A DNA stretch of 31,358 bases from an uncultured Slackia sp. (lineage in GTDB: Bacteria > Actinomycetota > Coriobacteriia > Coriobacteriales > Eggerthellaceae), in assembly GCF_959608125.1 (NCBI RefSeq), contig NZ_CAUHPG010000026.1:1-31358 (forward strand), read 5' to 3'. Positions 7,577 through 15,732 of the stretch are shown here, piece by piece. The notes under the pieces were generated by a model. The model saw only the letters and a program-made list of their open reading frames with translations. It had not been told where the DNA came from and ran no database searches. Position numbers and translations under genes: made by a program. Positions within the stretch are counted from its first letter, which is position 1; every line of letters begins with the position of its first letter.

Positions 7577-9739
7577 ATGGAGAAGGCGAAGATGAAAGGC
7601 CGTCCTGCGATTCTCGCGATCGCGCTGGCGGCGACGTGCTTCGGCGCGGGCGGCGCATACGCCGATGACGCGGCGCCGCTTGCGCCGGCGCCCGACCGGG
7701 CCGTCGAGCACGCGGCTTCCGTCGAGGGATCCCCTGAGGTCGAGAGCGTGGCGAAGGGGGATGCCGCCGAAACCCCCGCGCCCGTCGTCTTGCAGAAGGG
7801 ATGGAACCTGGTCGACGGCCGCTGGTATTGGGCGGGCGAGCAGGGAGGCGCTCCGGCGACCGGATGGCTGTTTCTCGACGGGTATTGGTTTTGGCTCGAG
7901 CCCCAGGCGGGCGGAGCCATGGCGACGGGCGCTTTCGAGGCCTACGGCCATCGCTACGCCGCCGACGCCTCGGGCGTCATCATCATGGACGGCTGGGGAC
8001 TGTATGACGGAATGTGGTACTACGCCGACGCCTCGGGCGTATTGCGCACCGGATGGGTGTATGCAGGCGGCGACTGGTATTGGTTCGACCGGGCGACGGG
8101 CGCGATGGCCCATGACGCGTGGCTCGACGAGGGCGGCGTGCGCTTCCGTCTGGGCGCCGACGGCGTCATGGCCACGGGCTGGGTGTTCGCGGACGGCGGC
8201 TGGTACCTGACCGACGCCACCGGGGCCCTGCAGTACGGTTGGGCCTTCATCGATGGCACGTGGTACTGGCTCGACCCCGAACAGGGCGGCCTTCTCGCCA
8301 CGGGCCTGTTCGAGGTGAACGGCTTTCGCTTCTGCGCGCCTGCGGGCGGCGCCGTGGCGATCGACGGATGGTGCTTCTTCGAGGGCCGCTGGTATTATGC
8401 CGACGGTTCCGGCGCGCTTGAACGCGGCTGGCTGAACGCCGGCGGCAACACGTATTGGCTCGATTCGGAAACGGGCGCCATGGCCACGGGTTTCGTGGAG
8501 CAGGACGGCAAGCTGTACTGGTTCGACGGTTCGGGCGCTTTGGCCAAGGGGTCGGTCGTGGTGGACGGCGTGCTGCGCTTCGCCGACGACACGGGCGCCG
8601 TGCGCTTCGACGCGGCGGGCTGGCAGAGCGTCGACGGCAGGACGTATTACGCGGGAGAAGACGGCGTTTTGGTCACGGGCTGGTTCGAAGACGGCGGCAA
8701 GACGTATTGCTTCGATGCCCGCGGCGTCATGGATACGGAATGGATGCTGCGCGACGGCGTGTGGTACTGGCTCGGTTCCGACGGCGCCGTGAAGACGGGC
8801 TGGCAGAACATCGGCGGCTACTCGTTCTATTTCGACGAGGAAACGGCGGCCATGGCCACGGGTTGGCATGAAGCGAACGGTTCCTGGTACAAGTTCGACG
8901 GCGCGGGTTTCATGCAGACGGGCTGGATCGACGAGGCGGGTTCGTGGTATTACTGCCGCGACGACGGCACCATGGCCACGGGGTGGCAATATATCGGCGG
9001 CTCATGGTATTGGATGGATCCTGCCAGCGGCGTCATGGCTACGGGCTGGCTGCAGCTGGATGACGGATGGTATTGGCTGCGCAGCTGGGGCGCCATGGCC
9101 ACAGGCTGGGTTTACACGGACGGCTCCGCCTACAAATTCGACATGAGCGGCCGCTGGGTCGAAAATACCGGGTCGGTGCTCGGCGTGTCTCGCACGAGGC
9201 TCGTGGAGTGGCTGTGGTCGCATGAGAACGATTGGTATTACTGGGGAACGGCGTATTCGGGCGGTTTGAGCCCCGACACATGCATGTATCCCAACGGCGC
9301 CCCGCGTTGGGACGGCTTCGTGGGAATGAATTGCACCGGCTTCGTCGCGCACGCCTATGCGACGGCCGGCGGTGCGGGCGACCTCGACGCCATCGGCTGG
9401 ACTCAGAGTTACTCGCCTTGGCCGACGGGCCCCGGCCGCGGCGGCTACGTCAATGCGTGGCGGTGGTACGGCTATGCCGTCGAACACGGTGCCGAGATGT
9501 ATACCTTCGACAGCGTGGCGAGCATGCTCGCCAGCGGCAAGGCCGATAAGGGCGATATCATCTTCTTCAAGACCAACGGCGCGATCGACTGCCATATCGG
9601 ATTCTTCTGGGGCGACACTCCGTACGAGAACAGGATGTGGCATCAGATCTATCCGCAGAATTGCATTTCGGCGTGCTTCAACAACGCCAATAAATCCGAG
9701 CTGTATCAGCAGACCGTCCTGATCAAGGGCTGCTGGTGA
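7577..9739 (+). CDS. Secreted choline-binding protein with C-terminal NlpC/P60-like peptidase domain
   Basis: A 720-residue exported protein. The signal peptide is residues 1-29 with an AYA cleavage motif, followed by an Ala/Pro/Glu-rich spacer to about residue 72. Roughly 20 KW-type repeats fill residues 75-530, and a C-terminal domain fills residues 535-720. That domain has the Cys nucleophile in GMNCTGFVAHAY (Cys586) and a His in DCHIGFFWG (His673), after a KGDIIFF strand, which is the order seen in NlpC/P60 endopeptidases. It probably cleaves peptidoglycan stem peptides while bound to wall choline. The repeats precede the catalytic domain, the reverse of many pneumococcal choline-binding proteins. 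The ATG has an AGGAGGG site 3 bases upstream. It is tandem to the autolysin gene with a 104-bp gap. Confidence 0.85.
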   Translation: MEKAKMKGRPAILAIALAATCFGAGGAYADDAAPLAPAPDRAVEHAASVEGSPEVESVAKGDAAETPAPVVLQKGWNLVDGRWYWAGEQGGAPATGWLFLDGYWFWLEPQAGGAMATGAFEAYGHRYAADASGVIIMDGWGLYDGMWYYADASGVLRTGWVYAGGDWYWFDRATGAMAHDAWLDEGGVRFRLGADGVMATGWVFADGGWYLTDATGALQYGWAFIDGTWYWLDPEQGGLLATGLFEVNGFRFCAPAGGAVAIDGWCFFEGRWYYADGSGALERGWLNAGGNTYWLDSETGAMATGFVEQDGKLYWFDGSGALAKGSVVVDGVLRFADDTGAVRFDAAGWQSVDGRTYYAGEDGVLVTGWFEDGGKTYCFDARGVMDTEWMLRDGVWYWLGSDGAVKTGWQNIGGYSFYFDEETAAMATGWHEANGSWYKFDGAGFMQTGWIDEAGSWYYCRDDGTMATGWQYIGGSWYWMDPASGVMATGWLQLDDGWYWLRSWGAMATGWVYTDGSAYKFDMSGRWVENTGSVLGVSRTRLVEWLWSHENDWYYWGTAYSGGLSPDTCMYPNGAPRWDGFVGMNCTGFVAHAYATAGGAGDLDAIGWTQSYSPWPTGPGRGGYVNAWRWYGYAVEHGAEMYTFDSVASMLASGKADKGDIIFFKTNGAIDCHIGFFWGDTPYENRMWHQIYPQNCISACFNNANKSELYQQTVLIKGCW
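7799..9166 (+). repeat. KW-type (choline-binding) repeat region of the NlpC/P60 protein
   Basis: About 20 tandem modules with GW-x4-G-x-WYW and TGW spacing. Unlike the autolysin, several modules carry two extra residues at the turn (for example DPEQGG, DSETG, DRATG), giving a mix of about 20- and 22-residue repeats. Confidence 0.88.
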
Positions 9740-9749
9740 TCAAGAGATG

Positions 9750-9787
9750 CGAAGGGCCTCGTGATGGGACGAGGCCCTTCGTTTGTT
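9750..9787 (+). terminator. Intrinsic terminator after the choline-binding protein genes
   Basis: A perfect 12-bp stem (9750-9761 with 9770-9781, CGAAGGGCCTCG and its complement) with an 8-base loop is followed by TTTGTTTC on the plus strand. It sits between convergent genes. Read from the minus strand it lacks a T run, so it mainly serves the plus-strand unit. Confidence 0.85.
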
Positions 9788-9826
9788 TCGGAGGCGATGT
9801 CCGCCAATCTGCGATGCCGCGGCGCG

Positions 9827-10954
9827 TCAGCGGGAATGCGCGGCTCGGTCGAGGTAGAAATCCTGCAGCCAAGCGGCCGTCGTTTCGATATCGAATCCCG
9901 CTTCCCTGACGCCTTCGACGAACGCGTCGCGGCAGACGGGTCGCTCGTCGAGTTTCGCAAGCGCTGTATCGGCCCATATCTCGGCGCCCTGGTCGAGGTC
10001 GAGGAAGGAGGCCGCGTCGCTTACGCGGGCGATGGCCGGAACGCCCGTCGACACGACGCAGGGAAGGCCCGACGCCTGGGCTTCGACGACGGCCATGCCG
10101 AGTCCTTCTTTGAACGACGTGAACACGAACACGTCGAAGGCGCATAGCACGCGGGCCACGTCGTCGCGCACGCCGAGGAACACGACGTCGTCTTCGATTC
10201 CGAGCTCGCGCGCATAGGCGCGCACGGCCCCGTCGTCGGGCTTGCCCGCCAAGACGAGCTTCGCGGCCGGTTCGCGACGCAGGATGCAGGCGAAGGTTTC
10301 GAGTAGGAAACGGTGGTTCTTCACGGGGTCGAATCGGCCGACGTGGCCGAATACGGGAACCGATTCGTCGATGCCCATATCATGGCGCAATGCGCGGCGC
10401 GCTTCTTCGTCGAAGCGATAGGCGGCCAGGTCGATGCCGTTGTTGAGCACATGGAAACGCGCCTCGTCTTCCACGACGTCTTTTCCGAAGCGGTCGATGC
10501 CCGCCTGGCGGGAGCATGCCATGAAGTAATCGGCATTGCGCCGCACCGGGCGCGATTCGATGCGAAAGACCGCCTCGGCGAGCGAGAGCGGATAGTTCTG
10601 TGCGTGGGAATGCGCGACCGCGTATATGCCCCTTTTGCGCGCCTCTTTGAGATAGATGGCGGCGGGCAGGCCGATATGGCCGTGCACGATCGGAAACTCG
10701 TCGTGATCATCGAAGAACTCGACGCACGCCTTGCGGTATGCATGGCGGTTCGCGATCGTATAGCGTGGAATACGATAGATGCGTCCTCCGCGTGCGATGA
10801 TCTCGTCGTCGTAATCGCCTTCGTCGTTGACGAGGAAGTCGAATTGGATACGGTCGACGTCGCAGGCTCGGTAGAGGTTCATGAGCATGCTTTCGGCGCC
10901 TGCACGATTCATCGCGCCGATGACATGCAGGATGCGAACGGGGTTATTGCTCAC
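9827..10954 (-). CDS. GT4 family glycosyltransferase (GT-B fold)
   Basis: A 375-residue cytoplasmic glycosyltransferase. The N-terminal half starts RILHVIGAMNRAGAE, a glycine-containing acceptor-side loop. The C-terminal half has GRFDPVKNH and the EX7E signature in KEGLGMAVVEAQASG (Glu283 and Glu291), typical of retaining GT4 enzymes of capsule and EPS clusters. Sugar and acceptor cannot be read from the sequence. The start is GTG 10954, which follows a perfect AGGAGG. An in-frame ATG further upstream would lie inside the flippase gene without a ribosome site. It overlaps the flippase gene by 11 bp, so the LicD-flippase-GT4 trio is one transcript. It should add a sugar to the repeat unit that the flippase exports. 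Confidence 0.88.
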   Translation of the reverse strand: MSNNPVRILHVIGAMNRAGAESMLMNLYRACDVDRIQFDFLVNDEGDYDDEIIARGGRIYRIPRYTIANRHAYRKACVEFFDDHDEFPIVHGHIGLPAAIYLKEARKRGIYAVAHSHAQNYPLSLAEAVFRIESRPVRRNADYFMACSRQAGIDRFGKDVVEDEARFHVLNNGIDLAAYRFDEEARRALRHDMGIDESVPVFGHVGRFDPVKNHRFLLETFACILRREPAAKLVLAGKPDDGAVRAYARELGIEDDVVFLGVRDDVARVLCAFDVFVFTSFKEGLGMAVVEAQASGLPCVVSTGVPAIARVSDAASFLDLDQGAEIWADTALAKLDERPVCRDAFVEGVREAGFDIETTAAWLQDFYLDRAAHSR

Positions 10955-12227
10955 GGGGTGCCTCCTGCTTCTTTTCGCGGGCGGATTGTTTGCGGGTGGC
11001 GGACACAAGGGCGAAGGTCAGATACGCGACGCCGGCGACGCATGCGCCGATACCCGCGAAGCTGACGCCGTTCATGTCCCAGATATTCACGCACGCCACG
11101 CTCAGGGGAATAACGGCGATAAGCGCCACCACGTTGCCGATGAAGTTGGCCTTGAAATCGCGCAGCGCGATAAGCAGGTCGCCGAAAAACCATAGGAATG
11201 CCGTCGCCGACGTGGCGATGAGCACGGGGTAGAGCAGATAGACGTGCTCGGCGATGCTTTGGCCGAATAGCAGCACGAGTACAGGCTCTCCGATGAACAG
11301 CAACACGACCCAACACACGACGGTCACGGCGATGATGGACAGCACGGTACGAAGCAACAGCTTGACGAAATCGCTCATCTTCCCGTCGAAGAAGTGTTTG
11401 GGGAAGATGTCGAGCAGCGGTCCGTACAGATACGTCGCGCCCATTTGCACGATCAGCGCGGGCGCTGCGACCGACGAATAGATGCCGAGTGCCGCATCGC
11501 CGCCGACCATGGAAAGATACTGCTTGGGAATCGTGAAGATCGCACTTGCCGCGACGGCCGCGATGACGGCGGGAAGCGAGGTCTTCAGGAAGAAAAGGGC
11601 CTTTTTGCGGGTGAGGTGCAAGGCGATGGGTTCGAATTGCCGGGTCTTGCGCATGTCGAAGAGCAGAAAGACCAGGGCGACGGCCATAGTCATGGCGACG
11701 ATGGCGAGGTTGAGGTCCTGCGTCGGGTAGAAGACGACGGCGAAGGCCGCGATCGACGCGACGCCTTGCAGCATGAACGACTTGCCGATGTAGTCCATGC
11801 GGCGGTGCTGCTGGTCGGTGCCGTGCAGGACGTCGATAAGCAGGCCGACGCCTTTATAGATGAAGAACAAGGCCACCGTTATGATGGCGTGGGGCGGGCA
11901 AGTGATCAAGGCGTAGGCGATGCAGGCCGCGAACGACAGGCCGAGCGTGAGGCATCGGAACGCCAGGTACTCGGCCAGCGTGTTCTCGCGGTGAATGTCC
12001 GAGATCTGGTAGGTTCCCATTTTGTAATTGGCGAATGTGCCGAAGATGCCGACGACCGACATTGCTAGCGAAAGCAGGCCCGCCGCATCGAATCCGGACG
12101 AGAGGCGTACGACGAGGACCGTGATGAGCCACTGGCATCCCAGATAGAACATCGAACCGATGGAGTTCCACAGGACATTCGCTTTGAGGGAGAGCTCCCG
12201 AGGTTTGTCTTTTTGCATTTCGGCCAT
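10944..12227 (-). CDS. Polysaccharide repeat-unit flippase (MOP/Wzx superfamily, TacF-like by context)
   Basis: A 427-residue membrane protein with about 12 hydrophobic helices and a basic C-terminus, the size and pattern of Wzx-type flippases. It begins 4 bp after the licD stop and overlaps the GT4 gene. In pneumococci the flippase TacF is encoded beside licD genes and prefers choline-carrying teichoic acid precursors. The same gene neighbourhood here (licD directly upstream, a second licD divergent) makes a TacF-like role attractive, though sequence alone shows only the flippase family. The ATG at 12227 has a GGGAAG ribosome site; Met4 (12218) is an alternative start. Confidence 0.85.
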   Translation of the reverse strand: MAEMQKDKPRELSLKANVLWNSIGSMFYLGCQWLITVLVVRLSSGFDAAGLLSLAMSVVGIFGTFANYKMGTYQISDIHRENTLAEYLAFRCLTLGLSFAACIAYALITCPPHAIITVALFFIYKGVGLLIDVLHGTDQQHRRMDYIGKSFMLQGVASIAAFAVVFYPTQDLNLAIVAMTMAVALVFLLFDMRKTRQFEPIALHLTRKKALFFLKTSLPAVIAAVAASAIFTIPKQYLSMVGGDAALGIYSSVAAPALIVQMGATYLYGPLLDIFPKHFFDGKMSDFVKLLLRTVLSIIAVTVVCWVVLLFIGEPVLVLLFGQSIAEHVYLLYPVLIATSATAFLWFFGDLLIALRDFKANFIGNVVALIAVIPLSVACVNIWDMNGVSFAGIGACVAGVAYLTFALVSATRKQSAREKKQEAPREQ

Positions 12228-12230
12228 CGC

Positions 12231-13067
12231 TTACTTCCCGTCGATCGCGTATGCTTCGGGGAAATGCACGTGGCGTTCGCTTTCGGGCGGCAATGCCTTC
12301 CAGTCTCCGTAGTTGAGCGCGAGATATTCTTCCGCGCGGTTCGGGATAGGCAGCATACGGCCTTCGAAAGGCGCCCTTCGAGGAGGGAAGAGCAGGGAAG
12401 CCTCGATGATGTTCGCGTCTCCGAGCAAATCGCAGACGTATCCCTCCTCGCGCGATGTCGAGGCATCGACTCCGGTGATCGCGGGCATGTCGATCGCGTC
12501 TTTTTCGAGAAGCCGATTGAGATGCGATACGTCGAAAAGCGCTCTCGCGATCGGGCAGGCTATCTTTTTCACCAGTTTGATAGCAGGTGTCGACCCGACG
12601 GATGAATCGGCCACGGCGAAGCTTCGTTTCAGGCCGATGCGCTCGTGCTTGCGCATGAGCGCATCGAGCTCCTTTTTCGAAGACAGGTCGACTTGTTCGA
12701 GAGGGAAGATGTCGACCCACAGTCCGATGGGGTGGTTTTTGCCGACGAACGTTTCGTACGATTCGGTGGCGGGGTCGACCAGCTTGAAGAATTGATAGAT
12801 CGAACTTTCGTCGCGATGCGTCAAAAGCCTGTAGGGGCTTTCGATTCCGTCTTGGAACAGGTCATAGAGTTTCTCGTAGTCGTCGCGCGGCATGAAGACG
12901 TCGATATCGTCGTCCCAGGGTATGAAGCTTTCGTGGCGCAGCGCGCCGAGGCAGGTGCCGTAGGCGAGCAGATAGGTCAGGTCGTGCTCGGCGCAGATGC
13001 GGTCGAGCTCGAGGAGGATATTCAATTCGATCGATTTGATTTCGTCCGAGGATAGGCGTTTTTTCAC
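12231..13067 (-). CDS. licD: LicD family phosphocholine transferase (first copy)
   Basis: A 278-residue cytoplasmic protein with the LicD signature near the N-terminus: GTCLGALRHESFIPWDDDID (residues 37-56), containing the DDDID acidic cluster that binds metal in this nucleotidyltransferase-fold family. LicD enzymes move phosphocholine from CDP-choline onto a sugar of the wall or lipoteichoic acid precursor. GTG 13067 is taken as start because it follows AGGAGG by 4 bases and gives the family-typical beginning KKRLSSDEIKSIEL. The in-frame ATGs at 13115 and 13088 add a non-homologous leader and lack a ribosome site. It is the first gene of the minus-strand unit with the flippase and GT4. Confidence 0.9.
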   Translation of the reverse strand: MKKRLSSDEIKSIELNILLELDRICAEHDLTYLLAYGTCLGALRHESFIPWDDDIDVFMPRDDYEKLYDLFQDGIESPYRLLTHRDESSIYQFFKLVDPATESYETFVGKNHPIGLWVDIFPLEQVDLSSKKELDALMRKHERIGLKRSFAVADSSVGSTPAIKLVKKIACPIARALFDVSHLNRLLEKDAIDMPAITGVDASTSREEGYVCDLLGDANIIEASLLFPPRRAPFEGRMLPIPNRAEEYLALNYGDWKALPPESERHVHFPEAYAIDGK

Positions 13068-13369
13068 GAAGCCTCCTGAAAAGGGCATGAAGCCATGCAC
13101 GGTGTTTTTTGTCATGAACCACTTATGATAGAGAGAATGTCGTCGAAATGGCGGATGGGAACAAAAACAACAGCAAGGCGTGACTTTCGTTCGCGTTCGT
13201 TATCGGGCGGCTTCTTCATGAAAAGGGTTCGGCGAGCCGTATGCGCCGCTCTTACCTCTATAATGCTTCGAAGACAGAGGGCCGCGTCGGCGAGAGCGGC
13301 GATATCGACATGAACGCAGCGCGCTTTTTCGGCGCCGCCGCGCGTTGAGAAATGTTTGGAGTGACCGTT
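13068..13369. other. Divergent intergenic region between the two licD genes
   Basis: This 302-base stretch has no convincing gene. It carries the ribosome site of the minus-strand licD (AGGAGG at 13072-13077), a possible minus-strand -10 (TATCAT, complement of 13126-13131), and the plus-strand -10 box at 13259-13264. The short reading frames here lack ribosome sites and recognisable motifs. Confidence 0.5.
13259..13264 (+). promoter_or_regulatory. Candidate -10 box for the second licD operon
   Basis: A perfect TATAAT lies 106 bases before the licD start, predicting a leader of about 95 nt. The -35 region (about 13235-13241) is a poor match to TTGACA, so an activator or an alternative arrangement may be involved. 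Confidence 0.45.
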
Positions 13370-14224
13370 ATGAATGACGCCGAAGCGTTGAAGAAGTTGC
13401 AAGAAACCGAGTTGGATATCCTGCTCGTTATCGCCGCGTTCTGCGAGGAGCGCGGTATCGAATGGTTCATGGATTCCGGAACGGCGCTCGGCGCCATGCG
13501 TCACGGCGGGTTCATCCCGTGGGACGACGATATCGACATCGGCATGATGCGCGGCGATTACGAGCGCTTCATCGAGCTGGCGCAAGACGGCCTGCCCGCG
13601 GGCTATTCGCTGCAGACCTTCGATAACAACGAAACCTTCGCGGGCCTGTTCGCGAAGGTATACAAGGAAGGCACGGCGTTTCATACGAAAGAGACGATCG
13701 AGGCGGGATGCGACCAGGGCATCTTCGTCGATGTCTTTCCGTACGACGTGCTGGCGGCCGATGCGGGCCAGCGCGCCCGCCAGCTGAAGACGGCGCGAAC
13801 GTGGCAATCGGCCTCTTACCTCTATCATGCCAAGACGATCACGGTTCCGCACAAAGGATTCATGGGCGCCGTCGAGCGATTCGGATGCCGTATCGCGCAC
13901 TATCTGGTGCGCGTATTCACGAATAGGCAGGCGATCGAGCGTCGCTTCGACGCGTCACGGGTTTTCGAGGGACCGGCGTCCGACGAAGTCATGCTGCTTT
14001 CGTGGCCTACGATGAAGCCGTGTCGCGTGCAAGACATGGTTCCTCCCTCGACAGCGTCGTTTTGCGGCCACGACCTTCCGATCGCGGCGAAGCCCGAGTT
14101 GTATCTTGAGAACATGTATGGCGACTGGCGCACGATTCCCGATCCCGAAAACCGCCGTACCCATCTGCCCGAGTTCCTCGATTTCGGCGACGGATCCGTG
14201 TGGCATGCGGGCGGTGCTGCTTGA
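13370..14224 (+). CDS. licD: LicD family phosphocholine transferase (second copy)
   Basis: A 284-residue protein. GTALGAMRHGGFIPWDDDID occupies residues 37-56, exactly the same positions as in the first LicD. Beyond this signature the two diverge strongly, so they are old paralogues or separate acquisitions and may decorate different sugars of the polymer, as LicD1 and LicD2 do in pneumococci. ATG 13370 is preferred (TGGAG 8 bases upstream) over the in-frame ATG at 13352. The stop shares one base with the next start (TGATG), so it is coupled to the GT4 gene downstream. Confidence 0.9.
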   Translation: MNDAEALKKLQETELDILLVIAAFCEERGIEWFMDSGTALGAMRHGGFIPWDDDIDIGMMRGDYERFIELAQDGLPAGYSLQTFDNNETFAGLFAKVYKEGTAFHTKETIEAGCDQGIFVDVFPYDVLAADAGQRARQLKTARTWQSASYLYHAKTITVPHKGFMGAVERFGCRIAHYLVRVFTNRQAIERRFDASRVFEGPASDEVMLLSWPTMKPCRVQDMVPPSTASFCGHDLPIAAKPELYLENMYGDWRTIPDPENRRTHLPEFLDFGDGSVWHAGGAA

Positions 14225-15381
14225 TGGCCGACGTGAAGCGCTTCGCGATATTCTCGGCGCAGTTCCTTCCCAATATCGGAGGAGTGGAGAAATATACCGA
14301 CAATCTGGCCCGCGAGCTTGCGCGACAGGGGCACGAGGTCGTGGTCGTGACGACCGATGCGGCGGCGCCCGCAGGCGCCACGACGGTCGCGCCGGGCGTC
14401 GAGGTCGTGCGCCTTCCGTGCTTCCCGCTGATCGCGGGCCGCATGCCCGTTCCCCGCAAGAACGGCGAATTCAACCGTCTTTGGAACGACGTATGCGCCC
14501 GCTCGTATGACGGCGTGCTTGTCAACACTCGTTTCTATCTGCATTCGCTGCTCGGGCTGAAGCTCGCGAAGCGGCAGGGCCTGCGTGCGGTGGTGTGCGA
14601 GCACGGGTCGGCGTACCTGACATTCGGCAGCGCGCTGCTCGACAAGGCCGTCATAGCTTACGAACATGCGATTACGGCGCGCGTCAAGCGCTACCGCCCC
14701 GATTTCTATGCGGTTTCGAGCAAAGGCCTCGACTGGCTTAAGACGTTCGGCATCGAAGGCCGCGGCGTGCTGAGCAACGCGATCGACGCGGACGCGTTCC
14801 GTGCGTCTTCGTCGGGACGGTCGTTTCGCGCGTCGTTCGATATAGCCGACGAGAGGCTGCTCGTGTCGTTCGTCGGCCGTTTCATCCCTGAAAAGGGCGT
14901 GGATGCCTTGATCGAAGCGATGGGCATAATAGAAGCGAAAGGCGTACCCGCGACGCTCGTCATGGCGGGTACGGGCCCGCTCGAGGAGCGCATCCGTACG
15001 GCAGGGCTTTCTAACGTCGTCGTGGCCGGGAAGCTGTCGGCGTCCGATGTGGCGGCGCTGATGGACGAATCCGACCTTTTCTGCCTTCCGACCAGGTCGG
15101 AAGGTTTCTCGACGTCGTTGCTCGAAGCGGCCGCGTGCGCGACGCCCGCGCTGATCACCGATGTCGGCGGCGTGGCCGAGATGATTCCCGACGAGGCGTA
15201 TGGAACGGTGCTCGCCGATGCGCGTCCCGCTACGATCGCCACGGCGATCGAGAAGGCTGCCGATGAAAAAGGGCGCCTCGCAAAGCAAGGCGCCCTCAGT
15301 TTCGAGCGCGTGCGCGCCCTGTATTCGTGGGAATGCACCGCCCGCGCCGTTGCCGACGCGTGCCAGGATGCTAATCGATAG
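14224..15381 (+). CDS. GT4 family glycosyltransferase (GT-B fold)
   Basis: A 385-residue glycosyltransferase. The acceptor-side loop is FLPNIGGVEKYTDNLAREL (residues 14-32). The donor-side domain has VGRFIPEKGVDALIEAM (217-233) and the EX7E pair in RSEGFSTSLLEAAACATP (Glu293, Glu301). This is the common retaining GT4 arrangement. It is translationally coupled to licD (TGATG overlap), so it may build the sugar that LicD modifies. Its 3' end overlaps the convergent DUF2304 gene by 11 bp and contains a hairpin that works as the terminator of that opposing operon. Confidence 0.9.
   Translation: MADVKRFAIFSAQFLPNIGGVEKYTDNLARELARQGHEVVVVTTDAAAPAGATTVAPGVEVVRLPCFPLIAGRMPVPRKNGEFNRLWNDVCARSYDGVLVNTRFYLHSLLGLKLAKRQGLRAVVCEHGSAYLTFGSALLDKAVIAYEHAITARVKRYRPDFYAVSSKGLDWLKTFGIEGRGVLSNAIDADAFRASSSGRSFRASFDIADERLLVSFVGRFIPEKGVDALIEAMGIIEAKGVPATLVMAGTGPLEERIRTAGLSNVVVAGKLSASDVAALMDESDLFCLPTRSEGFSTSLLEAAACATPALITDVGGVAEMIPDEAYGTVLADARPATIATAIEKAADEKGRLAKQGALSFERVRALYSWECTARAVADACQDANR
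15265..15296 (-). terminator. Intrinsic terminator of the GT2-DUF2304 operon, embedded in the convergent GT4 gene
   Basis: On the minus strand, AGGGCGCCT (complement of 15288-15296) pairs with AGGCGCCCT (complement of 15270-15278) across a 9-base loop, and a run of T (complement of 15266-15270) follows. It begins 74 bases after the DUF2304 stop. On the plus strand the same bases are codons of the GT4 C-terminus, where the A run precedes the stem. Confidence 0.7.
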
Positions 15382-15730
15382 CCTCCTGGTCGCGGCGCGC
15401 CCGCTCGTTGCGGTCGAGCGCCACTTCCTGGACGAGGGAATCGAGCTTCGCGCGCATGAGCGAGACCTTCGCGGTCAGCGAGAAGATGCGGATGAGCAGG
15501 ATGGCGATCACGCACAAGAACACGAAGTTGGAAGGCGATTCGAAGCCGAGGATGCCGGCCAGGCCGTATGAGACCTGAGGAAAAGCAGCCAGCACGACGA
15601 GCAGGGCGATGAAGAAAAGCCAGAAGATGGAATCCGACGCTTCGAATTTCGATTTTCTGATCTTGCGCACCACGAAGTACAGGACCGCGACAGCGCTGAC
15701 GACCAGGAATACGCGCAAAGTGATATTCAC
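15371..15730 (-). CDS. DUF2304 small membrane protein
   Basis: A 119-residue protein with three hydrophobic segments (about residues 4-20, 33-50 and 66-85) and a charged C-terminal tail predicted to form a helix in the cytoplasm (VSLMRAKLDSLVQEVALDRNERARR). This is the DUF2304 pattern. The family is regularly found next to DPM1-like GT2 enzymes. It is here too: GTG 15730 lies just after the GT2 stop, with an AGGAGC ribosome site inside the GT2 end. It probably anchors or assists the GT2, perhaps in handling a polyprenyl-phosphate sugar. That partnership is inference. Confidence 0.85.
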   Translation of the reverse strand: MNITLRVFLVVSAVAVLYFVVRKIRKSKFEASDSIFWLFFIALLVVLAAFPQVSYGLAGILGFESPSNFVFLCVIAILLIRIFSLTAKVSLMRAKLDSLVQEVALDRNERARRDQEAID

Positions 15731-15732
15731 GG

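Noticed and set aside
7427..8989. A 520-residue minus-strand frame over the second choline-binding protein gene
   Set aside because: Its periodic sequence is the antisense image of the KW repeats; no signal or domain supports it.
5814..9166. KW repeats considered as a glucan-binding (GBP-type) array or a CRISPR/DNA-level repeat
   Set aside because: The DNA repeats are degenerate and coding, and the neighbouring choline uptake and transfer genes make choline the likelier ligand, although glucan binding is not formally excluded.
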